The notes under the pieces are model-generated. The model was given only the letters and a program-made list of their open reading frames with translations. It had not been told where the DNA came from and did not search any database. The position numbers were made by a program, and so were the translations under genes. Of a stretch of 64,000 nucleotides of DNA, positions 50,660 through 63,936 are shown piece by piece (the first letter of the stretch is position 1; every line of letters starts with the position of its first letter). The stretch covers positions 35,313 through 99,312 of the forward strand of contig CAUYLG010018014.1 in NCBI GenBank assembly GCA_963573385.1, in the 5' to 3' direction. The DNA is from Cacajao melanocephalus. Taxonomy: Eukaryota; Chordata; Mammalia; Primates; Pitheciidae.

Positions 50660-50863
50660 CATCTTTCTTTTTTTTTTTTTTTCTTTTTTTTAATTGCATT
50701 TTAGGTTTTGAGGTACATGTGAAGAACATGTAAGATTGTTGCATAGGTACACACATGGCAGCATGGTTTGCTGCCTTCCTCCCCATCACCTATATCTGGC
50801 ATTTCTCCCCATGTTATCCCTCCCCAACTCCCCACCCCCGCTGTCCCTCCCCTATTTCCCCCC
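50660..50863 (-). mobile_element. L1 3'-end insertion inside the LTR
   Basis: Starts on the + strand with a T-rich tract, then TTTTAGGTTTTGAGGTACAT and CACACATGGCAGCATGGTTT, and ends in a C-rich stretch with TTATCCCTCCCCAACTCCCC. This is the reversed L1 3' UTR with a poly(A) tail, 5' truncated to about 200 bp. Flanking 13-bp duplications show that target-primed insertion occurred after the provirus formed. Confidence 0.85.
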
Positions 50864-50913
50864 ATTTGTATCTTTCTTATAATTTTTCCTACCACCCTGA
50901 CCGATCTCCTACA

Positions 50914-50940
50914 TCTCCCTCTTTCCTTTTCTGTTTTTTG
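50914..50940 (-). promoter_or_regulatory. Polypurine tract of the provirus
   Basis: Minus-strand reading AAAAAACAGAAAAGGAAAGA followed by GGGAGA, directly abutting the TG that opens the 3' LTR. This is the expected place of plus-strand primer sequence in a retrovirus. Confidence 0.85.
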
Positions 50941-50956
50941 CATCAGGTTTTGTTGG

Positions 50957-51915
50957 TTAAAGAGTACAGATGTGTGCGGCAGCGGTTTTGTCAGATGTAG
51001 CAGTTATAAGTTGTGTTCCAACTTTGCATCCTAGAATTAGTAAATAACATAAGACAAATATGAGTATAATCAGTAACATTCTTTCTCAGTCAAGGAGTGA
51101 CCCCCAGGAGTGGGGTCAATCCAGGAGAGAGATTCTTGAACACCCTTCCATATGGCTGTTTGTTGGGCGTGTAGATCTATGGCGTTTAGGAATTCTAGAA
51201 TTTTAGTTTCAAGTTGCTTTATGTCTGCTGTTAAATTACCATGTAAGGTTCCCCAGAGTTGGTGTTTCACTTCACCCCAACTACGTATTGATGGATTCCA
51301 TGGTAGAGAGGTGACACATATGCTTATGCTCCCAGTCACAGCTTAACTGCTGTCAGAATGCTAGGGCATCTTGCTGCTCCCCTACATATTCCAAGGCAAC
51401 CTCGAGGGCTTGCAAGCATGCAAGAATCTTTTGATCTATACCCTGCTGTAAGAGAAGTTCATGAGACACATTTCCAGCTAAGTTATCTACAAAAGTAGCA
51501 GTTTGCCCTGATTCAGTAATAGATGCTACAGCCACACTAGCAGTTGCTAGGATGATTATGGCTGAGACTATAAAAGCTATAACTATGAATCTTTTGTGTC
51601 TGACCTGGGACAGGGCATGTTCTGGTGGCAAGAGCAGAGGAATCTTGCCAATCGCATGTCAAATTCGCTGGTAGGAATGCCTCAGATTGTCTCCTTAAAA
51701 CCATGATATTAGTAATATTTAAATCAGATATATTATAATTAGTGATGCATGGGGTGAACCAAGCCTGTCCCTGCACTCGGGTCACAAATGTGGAGTTTTG
51801 GGGTATAATGGAAATACTGGTTTCCAAAAGGAAAACATATGGATGGGTGGTACAAATTAGGCACTGAATATGTGTGATCACATTGGGGTCACCAACTGCC
51901 AATCCATTGCAGCAA
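50957..51915 (-). pseudogene. env: Broken env remnant (surface C-terminus and transmembrane subunit)
   Basis: Three frames on the minus strand carry pieces in env order. A surface-subunit tail lies at about 51880-51640, with several N-x-S/T sites. A transmembrane-subunit start lies at 51631-51353: a basic RHKR, a long hydrophobic fusion-peptide-like run, then a helical segment, ending at a stop. The ectodomain remainder at about 51339-51070 is in another frame. A short hydrophobic anchor with a tail (51079-50957) is in yet another frame. Frameshifts and stops separate the pieces, and the signal peptide and most of the surface subunit are gone. It is a pseudogene, betaretrovirus-like by context. 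Confidence 0.8.
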
Positions 51916-51933
51916 TCCTCACATGGGGCACCA
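51916..51933 (-). promoter_or_regulatory. Primer binding site, tRNA-Lys type
   Basis: Minus-strand reading TGGTGCCCCATGTGAGGA sits two bases after the 5' LTR. It matches the known tRNA-Lys(1,2) site TGGCGCCCAACGTGGGGC at 13 of 18 positions. This supports a HERV-K-class element. Confidence 0.85.
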
Positions 51934-51935
51934 GC

Positions 51936-52408
51936 TGCTGAGTCTGACCAACAGACTGAGCAAAGGATGACAGAAGAATGCAGCAGACACAGATGTTTTG
52001 CCTGTGTGAGCACAGCCAGGGCACCCCCCTGGCTCACAGATCCCAAAGAGGGAGTCTGGCCATGAAGCCCCCTATACCAGAGAGGCCTGTATTTATTTTA
52101 GAACAGGTTTAATGACAAAGGTCTAAAGCAAACACCATTAGTGGGTAATTAGCATTTCTGACCTTCGAGTAGAGAGCAGTTCTGCAGCATGGATGATCAA
52201 AGGTTGATTTCCCAGGGAAACAGGTAAACAAGTTATTTAGATAAACACCTCTACATTCCCTTGTTATCTGCTCCTTGCCTAATTGCCTCTGGGTAAGGAC
52301 TGTCACCTTTGGCTCATTCCTTCCAAAGCTTTGCAAAACCTCTTGGCCTTCCAAGAAGGTTTGCATCTTTCTTATAATTTTTCCCACCACCCTGACCAAT
52401 CTTCTATA
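51936..52408 (-). repeat. 5' LTR of the provirus
   Basis: Full-length LTR, 473 bp, co-linear with the 3' LTR. On the minus strand it starts TATAGAAGATTGGTC, so its first TG has mutated to TA, and it ends CAGACTCAGCA before the primer binding site. Confidence 0.9.
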
Positions 52409-52414
52409 TTGTGG
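52409..52414. repeat. Provirus target-site duplication, high side
   Basis: TTGTGG, identical to 50212-50217. The sequence around it, TTGTGGTGCATTG, would continue the pre-integration site. Confidence 0.88.
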
Positions 52415-52766
52415 TGCATTGATGAGACTGTAACACAGACACGAGCTTCTTTGTATGGGCGAGAAAGGTGGATTCACAGCTTGCAATAGAAATGGGAATG
52501 GTCAGACACCTGTTCATCTGTGCAGTACTCTGAGTGTGGAGGACAAAAGATGAAAACCCTTTGGGATTTGTGGTTTTCCACCTGCTTCTCCTGGAATCAG
52601 GAGTTCCAGATGTTTATTTGTTCACTTGTTAGTTGGCTTGGTTATTATTTTAATCATTCATTTCTATTGATTTCAGCACCTACTATACTTCTAGAGTTTA
52701 AACATTCTATTTGCTGCCAAGCTAGCTCTTTCTAGCTTTAAGAAATACTCCCTTGTCTCATGCTGG
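52415..52766. other. Spacer between two retroviral elements
   Basis: Unassigned sequence. It could include the rest of the element interrupted by the provirus. Confidence 0.4.
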
Positions 52767-53177
52767 TGTAAAAGGAAAATAAATCTTGGGGCCCCCAAAT
52801 CACTAAGCTAAAGGGAAAATTCAAGCTGGAAACCGCTCAGGGCAAACCTGCCTCCCATTCTATTCAAAGTCACCCCTCTGCTCACTGAGATAAATGCGTA
52901 TCTTATTGCCTCCTTTGTCTCTTACCAACCTATGACCTGGAAGCCTGCTTCCTGCTTGAGTTGTTCCAACTTTCCAGACTGAACCAATGTTCATTTTTCA
53001 TATGTTGATTGATGTTTCATGTCTCCCTAAGATGTATAAAACCAAAATGTGCTCTCACCACCTTGGGCACACATCATCAGGACCTCCTGAGGCTGTGTTA
53101 CAGGCACATGTCCTCAACCCTGGCAAAATAAACTTTCTAAATTAACTGAGACCTGTCTCCGATTTCTGGGGTTTACA
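52767..53177 (+). mobile_element. Solo LTR-like element with TATA and AATAAA
   Basis: Opens TGTAAAAGGAAAATAAATCT and closes GGGGTTTACA. Between these it has ATGTATAAAACCAAAATGTG (a TATA-like box at about 53032-53040) and GGCAAAATAAACTTTCTAAA (AATAAA near 53126). This is the layout of a gammaretrovirus-like LTR that I recognise in general form but cannot name. No clear target duplication was found. Confidence 0.6.
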
Positions 53178-53898
53178 GTAGAAAGTGGAGATCGGGTCTG
53201 AGTGATTCTGCCCATACGCTTCCCTGTTTTTGAATAATCTGGTCATTATCAAATGGAAATTTTGATAAATTTCAAATGGAAGATTTTAGAAATTTCAAAC
53301 CATGGAAGAAGAACTTTTGTGTGGACACTTGGAAGAGAAGGGAAACACATGTTATCTCTCTTTAGAGGTTTCTACAGCTGTGAAGTTACTTCACTTATGA
53401 AAAGATGTGAAGGCGCATCTAATTTTCAGAAGTCAAAGACATTTACATTCTTTGTTAAATGGACATTTAACTCCTTTGTGAATCTCAAGGTCACAAGGGC
53501 TCAGAGAAAAGTTCCAACTTCCTTTTAACTTTAAGTTCCTTGACTTGTATTAAGCTTCTTGGTCCTGAGCCTTTAGAGCAAATAAGGTAATGGCTGTGTC
53601 CCAGGCGTTTCTAAGAAACAAGGACTTCACACATGGGGACTCAGGAAGAGCCATAGAAATGTAAGGAAAGTCTAACAGTTCCCTGAGGCTGTTGAGAGCT
53701 GCTTTCTTAAAGCTCCTTTTATTCTTTGGCTTTTCTAGGGGAAAGATGGGTGGTAAACAGATTTATAGACCATACCTTAGGTGGATAATCAACCTCACAT
53801 TGTCAGAAAAATCTATTAACATAGCAGTAGACATGGCTCACATTTCTGCCTCCTTTATGTAGAATACAATACAAGGTTAGTTTCTACACATTCACAAA
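53178..53898. other. Intergenic spacer
   Basis: AT-rich, no recognised repeat or gene; a 91-codon frame at 53253-53528 has no features. Confidence 0.5.
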
Positions 53899-53935
53899 GA
53901 AGAGTATATAACTTTCTTTTTTTTTAAAATTAAAT

Positions 53936-56930
<2,995 letters not shown>

Positions 56931-56968
<38 letters not shown>

Positions 56969-57253
56969 AGACAAGGTCTGGCTCTGTCACCCAGGCTAGA
57001 GTGCAGTGGCATGATCTCAGCTCACTGCAACCTCTGCCTCCTGGGCTCAAGTGATCATCCCACCTCAGCCTCCTGAGTAGCTGGGACTATAGGTACACAC
57101 TACCACACCCAGCTAATTTATGTATATTCTTTTGTATAGAAATGGGGTTTCACCATGTTGCCTAGACTGGTCTCAAACTCGTAAGCTCAGGCTATCTGCC
57201 TGCCTCGGCCTCCCAAAGTACTGGGATTATAGGCATGAGCCCCTATGTTTAGC
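56931..57253 (-). repeat. Alu, antisense, old, with long T run
   Basis: T37 tail, GAGACAAGGTCTGGCTCTGT, end GCCCCTATGTTTAGCTGG. GAACTTAC and GAGCTTAC on either side are a likely target duplication. Confidence 0.93.
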
Positions 57254-57274
57254 TGGAGCTTACATTTGAATCAT

Positions 57275-57425
57275 TGCTAACATTTATCAAGCTCTTCCAA
57301 TGTGCCAGGGTCTGTGTGAAACATTTTAGGTAATTATCTCATTTAATATTCAGGCCAACTCTACAAAGTCAATATTATAATGCTCTTTGTTTTATGGTTA
57401 AGAAAACTGGTTATTCAAGATCAAA
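57275..57425 (+). repeat. MIR SINE, sense
   Basis: TTATCAAGCTCTTCCAATGT, TAATTATCTCATTTAATATT and TATGGTTAAGAAAACTGG follow the MIR order. Confidence 0.72.
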
Positions 57426-57619
57426 TGACCCCACCTCTGCTCTCCCAAGAGGCACCATGGTTCCCTATCTGTCAATCTCAGTATCTAACTAGGTAGTGAT
57501 GGCTCCTTCACACAGTGCTGCCATAGGAGCAGCCTTAGTGGATGGTAAGTGATTTTTTTCTGATGCAAATTCCACATATGTGTTGAAGATCTTTCAAATT
57601 TACAAGTTATTAATAATTA

Positions 57620-57800
57620 TGGAGATGCCATTTATTGAGTGCTTACTTTGTGCTAGCTTCCATTCCATGCTAAAATTACTTTATATACACTATCTAATTA
57701 GATCAAAGCTATCCTCAAAGCTATCATGTGAAAGACATATTATTACCCCTTTTTAGAAGAAGCTGGAGCTCAGAAAAGTCAAACTTGTCCAAGATTATCC
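57620..57800 (+). repeat. MIR SINE, sense
   Basis: ATTTATTGAGTGCTTACTTT, GTGCTAGCTTCCATTCCATG, TATTACCCCTTTTTAGAAGA and GAGCTCAGAAAAGTCAAACT match the MIR family. Confidence 0.8.
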
Positions 57801-58604
57801 ACAAGGTCATTGCACATCCCTGGGGGGCAGTGACCTTGCAGTCCGTGGAGTTAGGCAGTACATAATCTATTCACTCGGTCCCACAGTTAAAACATGATGG
57901 CTATAAGAACTGCCCCAGGACAAAATCAATGAGATTGGAATACAACTGAAGGGACTGATGGAGGGGAAGAAAACTGCCAAGGAAAGATTTGGGAGAAACC
58001 CCCTAAGAAGTGGGAGATGCCATCAGCACATGGGAATAACCTCTCTGACATCATCATTTGCCCATGGTCAATACTACCTGCTGGAAGAGCTGCCTCAGCT
58101 AATAACCAACCAAAAAGACAAGCAGCTGGTTGCTTCACTTGCAAGGTCATTAGAGTCTTCTTGAACTGTTTGAATTGTTCAGCTTCTTTGATCTGACTGA
58201 TTTGAGAACAGAATGGACTTTCTAGACCGGTATTTTGACATCATGTGAACAAGGTGAAATAAATAATCGGCTTTTAGATTCAGAAGGTCTAGGTCAAGAT
58301 AGGGCTCTTTTCTGGAACAAGACAGAAAGTTATACACATGAGGCTCTCCCTGTTTATGGTTTGTCCTATTATCCTAGCTGGGTTTGGGGAAGGAAGCATT
58401 TTCTTAAGGCTTAAAAATAAACAAGTAGGATGCTATCAAAAGCCATAAACCAAAAGATTCCCTGGAGAACAGCCAAACAGGATTCTTATCAAGGTGGGGC
58501 AGCCTTCCTGAGCAATCTGTCAAATCAGCAGCATGTCAGAACGGATGGCAAATGGAACAGGAGGTCTGGGAATTCTGAAATGTTAGATCCGGAAGGTGCT
58601 TCAG

Positions 58605-58740
58605 GGACCAGCTAGGCCACTGCCCTTATTTTATAAATGAAGAGAAAACTTAAGGACCATAGAGATAGAGTGACTTAACCCTGGGTCACACAACTAATGA
58701 TAAAAATTAGGGTGATGATTTCCGGAAGCTCCTGCTCTAA
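58605..58740 (+). repeat. MIR-like fragment, sense
   Basis: CCCTTATTTTATAAATGAAG, AGAGTGACTTAACCCTGGGT and CACACAACTAATGATAAAAA resemble the MIR 3' half. Confidence 0.6.
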
Positions 58741-59117
58741 GCCAGAGCAACATTTCTGCGATCCTTCATAGCTATTTGGTACTAACTGGGGTTTTAAAAT
58801 AAGTAGTTGGTTTATTAATGTTGCAAATTCAGAAGCTTAGTTTTTCTCTAAACTTTTATGTTCAATGTGTGTCCTATATTTTTATTTATCAAACAATTCT
58901 ATTTAACCCAGTTAATACAATTCTTTTAAATCTTTAAACGTTACTTATAAAGGTAATATATCCCTTTTTATTTTAAAAGCTTTTAAAATGTCTAAACAAA
59001 GTAGCAATTTTCCCAAGTATTTAAACATTGCTAACAAATCTAATAAATCTAACAAGATTATCAGTGACTATCTCAAATATTTCAGTAAAGTTATAAAATT
59101 CTCTCTCTCTCTCTTTT

Positions 59118-59202
59118 TTTTTTTTTCCAAGACAGGGTCTCACTCTGTCACCCAGGCTGGAGTGCTGTGGCGTGATTACAACTCGCTATAGCCTCTACCT
59201 TA
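59118..59202 (-). repeat. Alu fragment, antisense
   Basis: T-rich tail then AAGACAGGGTCTCACTCTGT to CTCGCTATAGCCTCTACCT; only the right-arm end is kept. Confidence 0.85.
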
Positions 59203-59323
59203 TAAACATCTGAGGCAAAACTCTGCTGTCCCCAGACAACTCGTCCACAGGTCACATAAAACCAAACATGATGTCACTGTTTGTCTTCCATGGAAAATCT
59301 TTTTAAAACAATGAGATTTCTGA

Positions 59324-59790
<467 letters not shown>

Positions 59791-59875
59791 TGATTTCTGA
59801 TGAAATCTTAACTCTTCATATGAATATGAAGTTTGGAGGGCATATTTGCATGGCCCTAACTAAAATAAAAGTTTT

Positions 59876-60187
59876 GGCCAGGCGCGGTGGCTCATGCCTG
59901 TAATCCAAGCACTTTGGGAGGCTGAGGGGGACAGATCACCTGAGGTCAGGAGTTCGTGACTAGTCGGGCCAACATGGTGAAAAACTGTTTCTACTAAAAA
60001 TACAAAAGTTAGCTAGATGTGGTGGCAGGCACCTGTAATCCTAGTTACTCATGAGGCTGAGGCAGGAGAATCGCTTGAACCCAGGAGGTGGAGTTTGCAG
60101 TGAACAGAGATTGTGCCATTGCACTTCAGGCCGGGTGGCAGAGCGAGACTCTGTCTTAAAAAAATAAAAATAAATAAATAATAAAAT
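59876..60187 (+). repeat. Alu, sense, full length
   Basis: GGCCAGGCGCGGTGGCTCAT to GACTCTGTCTTAAAAAAATA with an (AAAT)n tail. AAAATAAAAGTT and AAAATACAAGTT flank it. Confidence 0.95.
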
Positions 60188-60333
60188 ACAAGTTATGTGA
60201 TTTGCCTCCATTTGACTCTGGAGGGTCAGTTTTACTTCTGACTCAAACATAACAGGAAACTCAAGTGGCTTCTGGCTGGGAGTAACCTACCATACATGTA
60301 GAAGGAAGATGTGAGCAAAGAAAATAAGCAACG

Positions 60334-60627
60334 GGGCCAGGCACGGTGGTTCACACCTGTAATCCTAGCACTTTGGGAGGCCGAGGTGGGCAGATCACCT
60401 AAGGTCAGGAGTTCAAGACCAGCCCGACCAATGTGGTAAAACCCTGTCTCTACTAAAAATACAAAAATTAGCTGGGCATGGTGGCAGGCTCTTGTAGTCC
60501 CAGCTACTTGGGAGGCTGAGGGAAGACAATTGCTTGAACCTGGGAGGCGGAGGTTGCAGTGAGCCAGGATAGCACCATTGCACCTACCCTGCATGACAAG
60601 AGTAAAACTCCTTCTCAAAAAAAAAAC
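60334..60627 (+). repeat. Alu, sense, full length
   Basis: GGGCCAGGCACGGTGGTTCA to AAACTCCTTCTCAAAAAAAAA. Confidence 0.94.
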
Positions 60628-61149
60628 TCGCTTTGAACTGCAGGTATTGACTCCTGATGTGAGGCAGCTGGGGCTGAATGATTGAACCAGGCTTACCGAG
60701 TCTCCTACCCAATACTGGGATAGCCTGAGTTTATTTTATGTACATGTGATGTGTGTATATATGTGTTTATATATGGTTATATCTTTCAAACTAAAAGAGA
60801 ATTAAACAGAATATCCTTTAGGTGCTTTATTTAGCTGAACTTGACAGAATTTCTGAGGGTGTATAGAAGATTTTATAAACTTTTACTACTCTGGTAAAAT
60901 CCAACCTGTAGATCCTGTAGAGATGGTTATTTGAATCCATCAGTGTAGGCTTGTAAAGTGGTTTAAAAAAAATTTTTTTTGAGACTCCTTCCTCTTAGTC
61001 AAGGAATTGATGACTACACATTTTGTGTAAAGGAAAAAAACAAACACCATTCTTGAATCAAAATGTCTGTTCTCAATTTTCATCTATTAAAAGGTACAAT
61101 ACAACAAATAGTTGGTTTCTTATCACCTTGAGAATATCTTTTTTACTGA

Positions 61150-61152
<3 letters not shown>
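60628..61152. other. Intergenic spacer
   Basis: AT-rich; nothing recognised. Confidence 0.5.
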
Positions 61153-61186
<34 letters not shown>

Positions 61187-61198
61187 AGTATATATATA
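61153..61198. repeat. (TG)n/(TA)n microsatellite
   Basis: About 14 TG units then TATAAGTATATATATATTTT, next to the tail of the following Alu. Confidence 0.95.
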
Positions 61199-61477
61199 TT
61201 TTTTGAGACAGTCTTACTCTGTTGCCAGGCTGGAGTTCAGTGGTGTGATCTCAGCTCACTGAAACCTCTGCCTCCTGGGTTCAAGAGATTTTCCTGCCTC
61301 AGCCTTTTGAGTAGCTGGGACTACAGGTGCGTGCCACCATGCCCAGCTAATTTTTGTATTTTTAGTAGAGACAGGGTTTTATCTTGTTGGCCAGGATGGT
61401 TTTGATCTCTTGACCTCGTGATCTGCCCGCTTCAGCTTCCCAAAGTAGGATTACCAGCATGAGTGTCCATGCCTGGC
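61199..61477 (-). repeat. Alu, antisense
   Basis: TTTTTTGAGACAGTCTTACT to GAGTGTCCATGCCTGGCC, with a 5-base loss at CAAAGTAGGATTACC. Confidence 0.93.
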
Positions 61478-61750
61478 CATAAAGTGTTTTTTAAAAAAGA
61501 AGAACCAACATTTAAGAATGGATGGAAGACATAAATATATGGATTCTTGGCAATAGAAATACCAAGGTTCCCACATAGTAACAATGACACAGGAGCTAGA
61601 AAGAAATTATTTGGGCAGGTGGTGAGGGTAAAAGAGCCCTTGGTGGAATTTCCTTATTTTAACAAAATTTTAACAAAAAAGAAGCCCCCAAATAATTTCT
61701 TTTCTAATAAAGAGCAGCCTGAAAAATTGAGCTGCAGACATAGATAAGCT

Positions 61751-62271
61751 GAAAGCTTAGCTGGGTGAATGCCGGCAGCTGTGCCAATAGAAAAGGGCCA
61801 CCTGGAGGCGAGGTATGTTCAACGTGGAAGCACCGTCTTCACTTTTCTTTGTCACCACGTGTACAGTAAAGAAACAGGCAGCATGGCAATGGCCGGCAGA
61901 GAGCCCATCTGCATAATCAAGGATTAGGATATGCGGTGGCCACGTTTTCATGTTCTATCCAAATGGCACACCTGGCCCTAACCAGTTTTTTGTGCCCTAT
62001 GCAAATGGCACACCTAGTCCAACCAATCTTTGATGCCCTATGTAAATCAGACACCACCTCCTCAGGCTCATCTATAAAACCCCTTGCATTCCCCTGCGGC
62101 AGCGGCAACCCGCTTCCCCAGGATTCCTCTGCTGCAGAGAGCTCTTCTCTTTCTTTCACCTATGAAACCTCCGCTCTTAACCTCACTCGTTGTGTGTCCA
62201 CGTCCTTGATTTCCTCAGCATCAGACAGTGAACCTTGGGTATCACCCCAGACAAATGACGCTGCCTCAACA
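61751..62271 (+). mobile_element. Class I ERV solo LTR, sense
   Basis: TATGTAAATCAGACACCACC, TCTATAAAACCCCTTGCATT (TATA-like box at 62073-62079), CTCACTCGTTGTGTGTCCAC and CTTGGGTATCACCCCAGACA give the U3-R-U5 layout of a gammaretrovirus-like LTR. Its end resembles the one at 49.7-50.2 kb. Boundaries are approximate. Confidence 0.65.
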
Positions 62272-63727
62272 AGGCTGGTGCTAGGCAGCAGTTGCCCCAC
62301 TGGAAGCACTCTCCAGTCCTTCCTGGTCCTTATTATTCTCTGTTTTCTACATGACATTGTACATTGCTCTTCAGCATCACACTCACCTTGTTCTTTTTCT
62401 TATAGAAGCATTAAGAGAAAGTAGCATAATTCTATCAAAAATGGAAAGCCAAAGGGGCTGTGTGTTTCATGAAGTAAGAGAGAGCATATTTCTATGTGAA
62501 AATAAAGACCCTTTCTATATTTTTAACGTGCAGAGTTTTCTTAGACCCAGCTAGCTTCAGGCACTGACTTGGCCTCTGGGTTTCCTGTTGCCATGTGAAT
62601 ATGCAACCCCTGAGTAAGCTATGCTTGGGGTTAAAACCTTTCCATTGGCTTCCTGACAATAGTGATTGTCAACATGCTATAGCCTACTGCAATACTTGTG
62701 GCTTAGAAGGTGACTGAACTTTGCAAACTTCAGCAGCCAGCCACCCTTTTTAGTTTCTGTTTCTTAAACTCCCTAAGGACTAGTGTCAGCCCTCCTTTGT
62801 CACGAAACTTTCAAGCCAGTTGTACTAACTCCACTGCACACAAACATAATTGTCTTCTCTGCAAGCTTTTCCTTTTCCAATCTTCCTTGAAATAATTGGG
62901 TTATTGCACTAGAAGTGTTCCTGGTGAAGAGAGACTTAAAAGCTAATAGAGATATGTAATATAGAAGACTCAGCATTCCCCTAGGAAATTACTGTGGAAT
63001 ATACTTGAAAGGGAAGATATTAAAACCAAGATAATGTTGAATGAGATTGAAAAGGAAACACTGTAATTGGGGAAGGGGAAAAGAAAGTAGCTGGAGGGAT
63101 TTCTTGATTTTAAAATACATTCTATTAAAGTGATATTGTCAGTTTAGAGAAGGCCCTATTCTTAGCTTTTGATTAAAAGGTCAGAAGAAGAAATGAATAG
63201 CTCCAACTTCAGTATGTGCAGAAATAGCATTATGGATCACTCATTGTAAAGGGACAAGGAAATTAAACGTTTTATTGCAGTGGTGGAAATAGTGTTGAAA
63301 AACAGCACATCTTTCAGACAATGAATCTGGTCTACCTAAATTCCGAGGCTACAGAGTCACTGTGATCATATTCTTTGTTTTCACAGGACTGTTTTCTGGA
63401 GTGGTAACCTTCTATAACCAATGCAATGAATTAAAAAAAAAAAAAAAGAATTCTCAGGTGTAGCCCAAAGCAACTGTATTGGTGGCCCCAGTCCCAGCTC
63501 CTGGCTCAAATCTGCTCTGGACAGCTCCTTTCCCTGACTCTTGGATAAAATCTAGGGCAGGCCTCAAATTTTCTTGGTTACTCTCAGATAAGAAAAGAAA
63601 TCTGGTGACATCAAGTGACACAATCAGTTGCATCTTAGCAGTTAGGATGAAGTAGTCAAATCTTCATCTATGTTTAGGTGAAGGTTCTCTTCTTCCTTAG
63701 CTCAGACCTGCTCCAAGAAAAATGGTC
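62272..63727. other. Intergenic sequence, unassigned
   Basis: AT-rich. An A15 tract is at about 63433. No gene or clear repeat recognised. Confidence 0.5.
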
Positions 63728-63899
63728 TGTGATAAATTAATTTTATGTATCAACTCGACTGGGCTAAGGGATGCCCAGCTATCTGGTAAAACATTATTCC
63801 TCAGTGTACCTGTGAGGATGTTACTGGAAGAGATTAGCATTTGAATCAGTAGACTAATAAAAAAGATTTCTCTCACCAAGGCCAGTAGGCATCATCCAA

Positions 63900-63901
<2 letters not shown>
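63728..63901 (+). mobile_element. MLT2/ERVL-like LTR start
   Basis: TGTGATAAATTAATTTTATG, TATCAACTCGACTGGGCTAA, GAAGAGATTAGCATTTGAAT and GGCATCATCCAATC follow the start of MLT2-type ERVL LTRs as I recall them. Cut off by the T run. Confidence 0.65.

Positions 63902-63935
<34 letters not shown>
63902..63935. repeat. T34 homopolymer
   Basis: Uninterrupted T run interrupting the LTR. It may be the tail of an antisense Alu or L1 whose body was not assembled. Confidence 0.9.

Positions 63936-63936
<1 letters not shown>

Larger units (their letters stand above)
50218..50913 (-). repeat. 3' LTR of the provirus (interrupted)
   Basis: Aligns along its whole length with 51936-52408, for example TTTAATGACAAAGGTCT and AACACCATTAGTGGGTAATT. 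On the minus strand it begins TGTAGGAGATCGGTC and ends CAGACTCGGCA, the TG...CA ends of an LTR. It is longer than the other copy because of a 217-bp L1 insertion with target duplication. Confidence 0.9.
50218..52408 (-). mobile_element. HERV-K-like provirus, internally deleted (LTR-env remnant-LTR)
   Basis: On the minus strand the order is 5' LTR (52408-51936), two-base spacer, tRNA-Lys-type primer binding site (51933-51916), env remnant, polypurine tract (50940-50914) and 3' LTR (50913-50218). A 6-bp TTGTGG duplication flanks it. The internal region is only 1022 bp: gag, protease, pol and most of the env surface region are absent, and no signal peptide is seen. The LTR length (473 and about 479 bp without the L1 insert) and the lysine-type primer site place it in the HERV-K (HML) supergroup. 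HML-6 with LTR3 is my best guess; HML-5 is an alternative. It cannot code for a functional virus. Confidence 0.88.
57426..59117. other. Intergenic sequence with MIRs
   Basis: Contains two further MIR-like copies (57620-57800, 58605-58740). The rest is AT-rich and unassigned. Confidence 0.5.

Noticed and set aside
51537..52046. Single 169-codon minus-strand gene
   Set aside because: Its first part is translated LTR and primer-site sequence, and its end is out of frame with the transmembrane part; it is not a gene unit.
61936..62424. 162-codon frame on + strand
   Set aside because: Lies across the solo LTR U3-R-U5; no retroviral or cellular protein is expected there.
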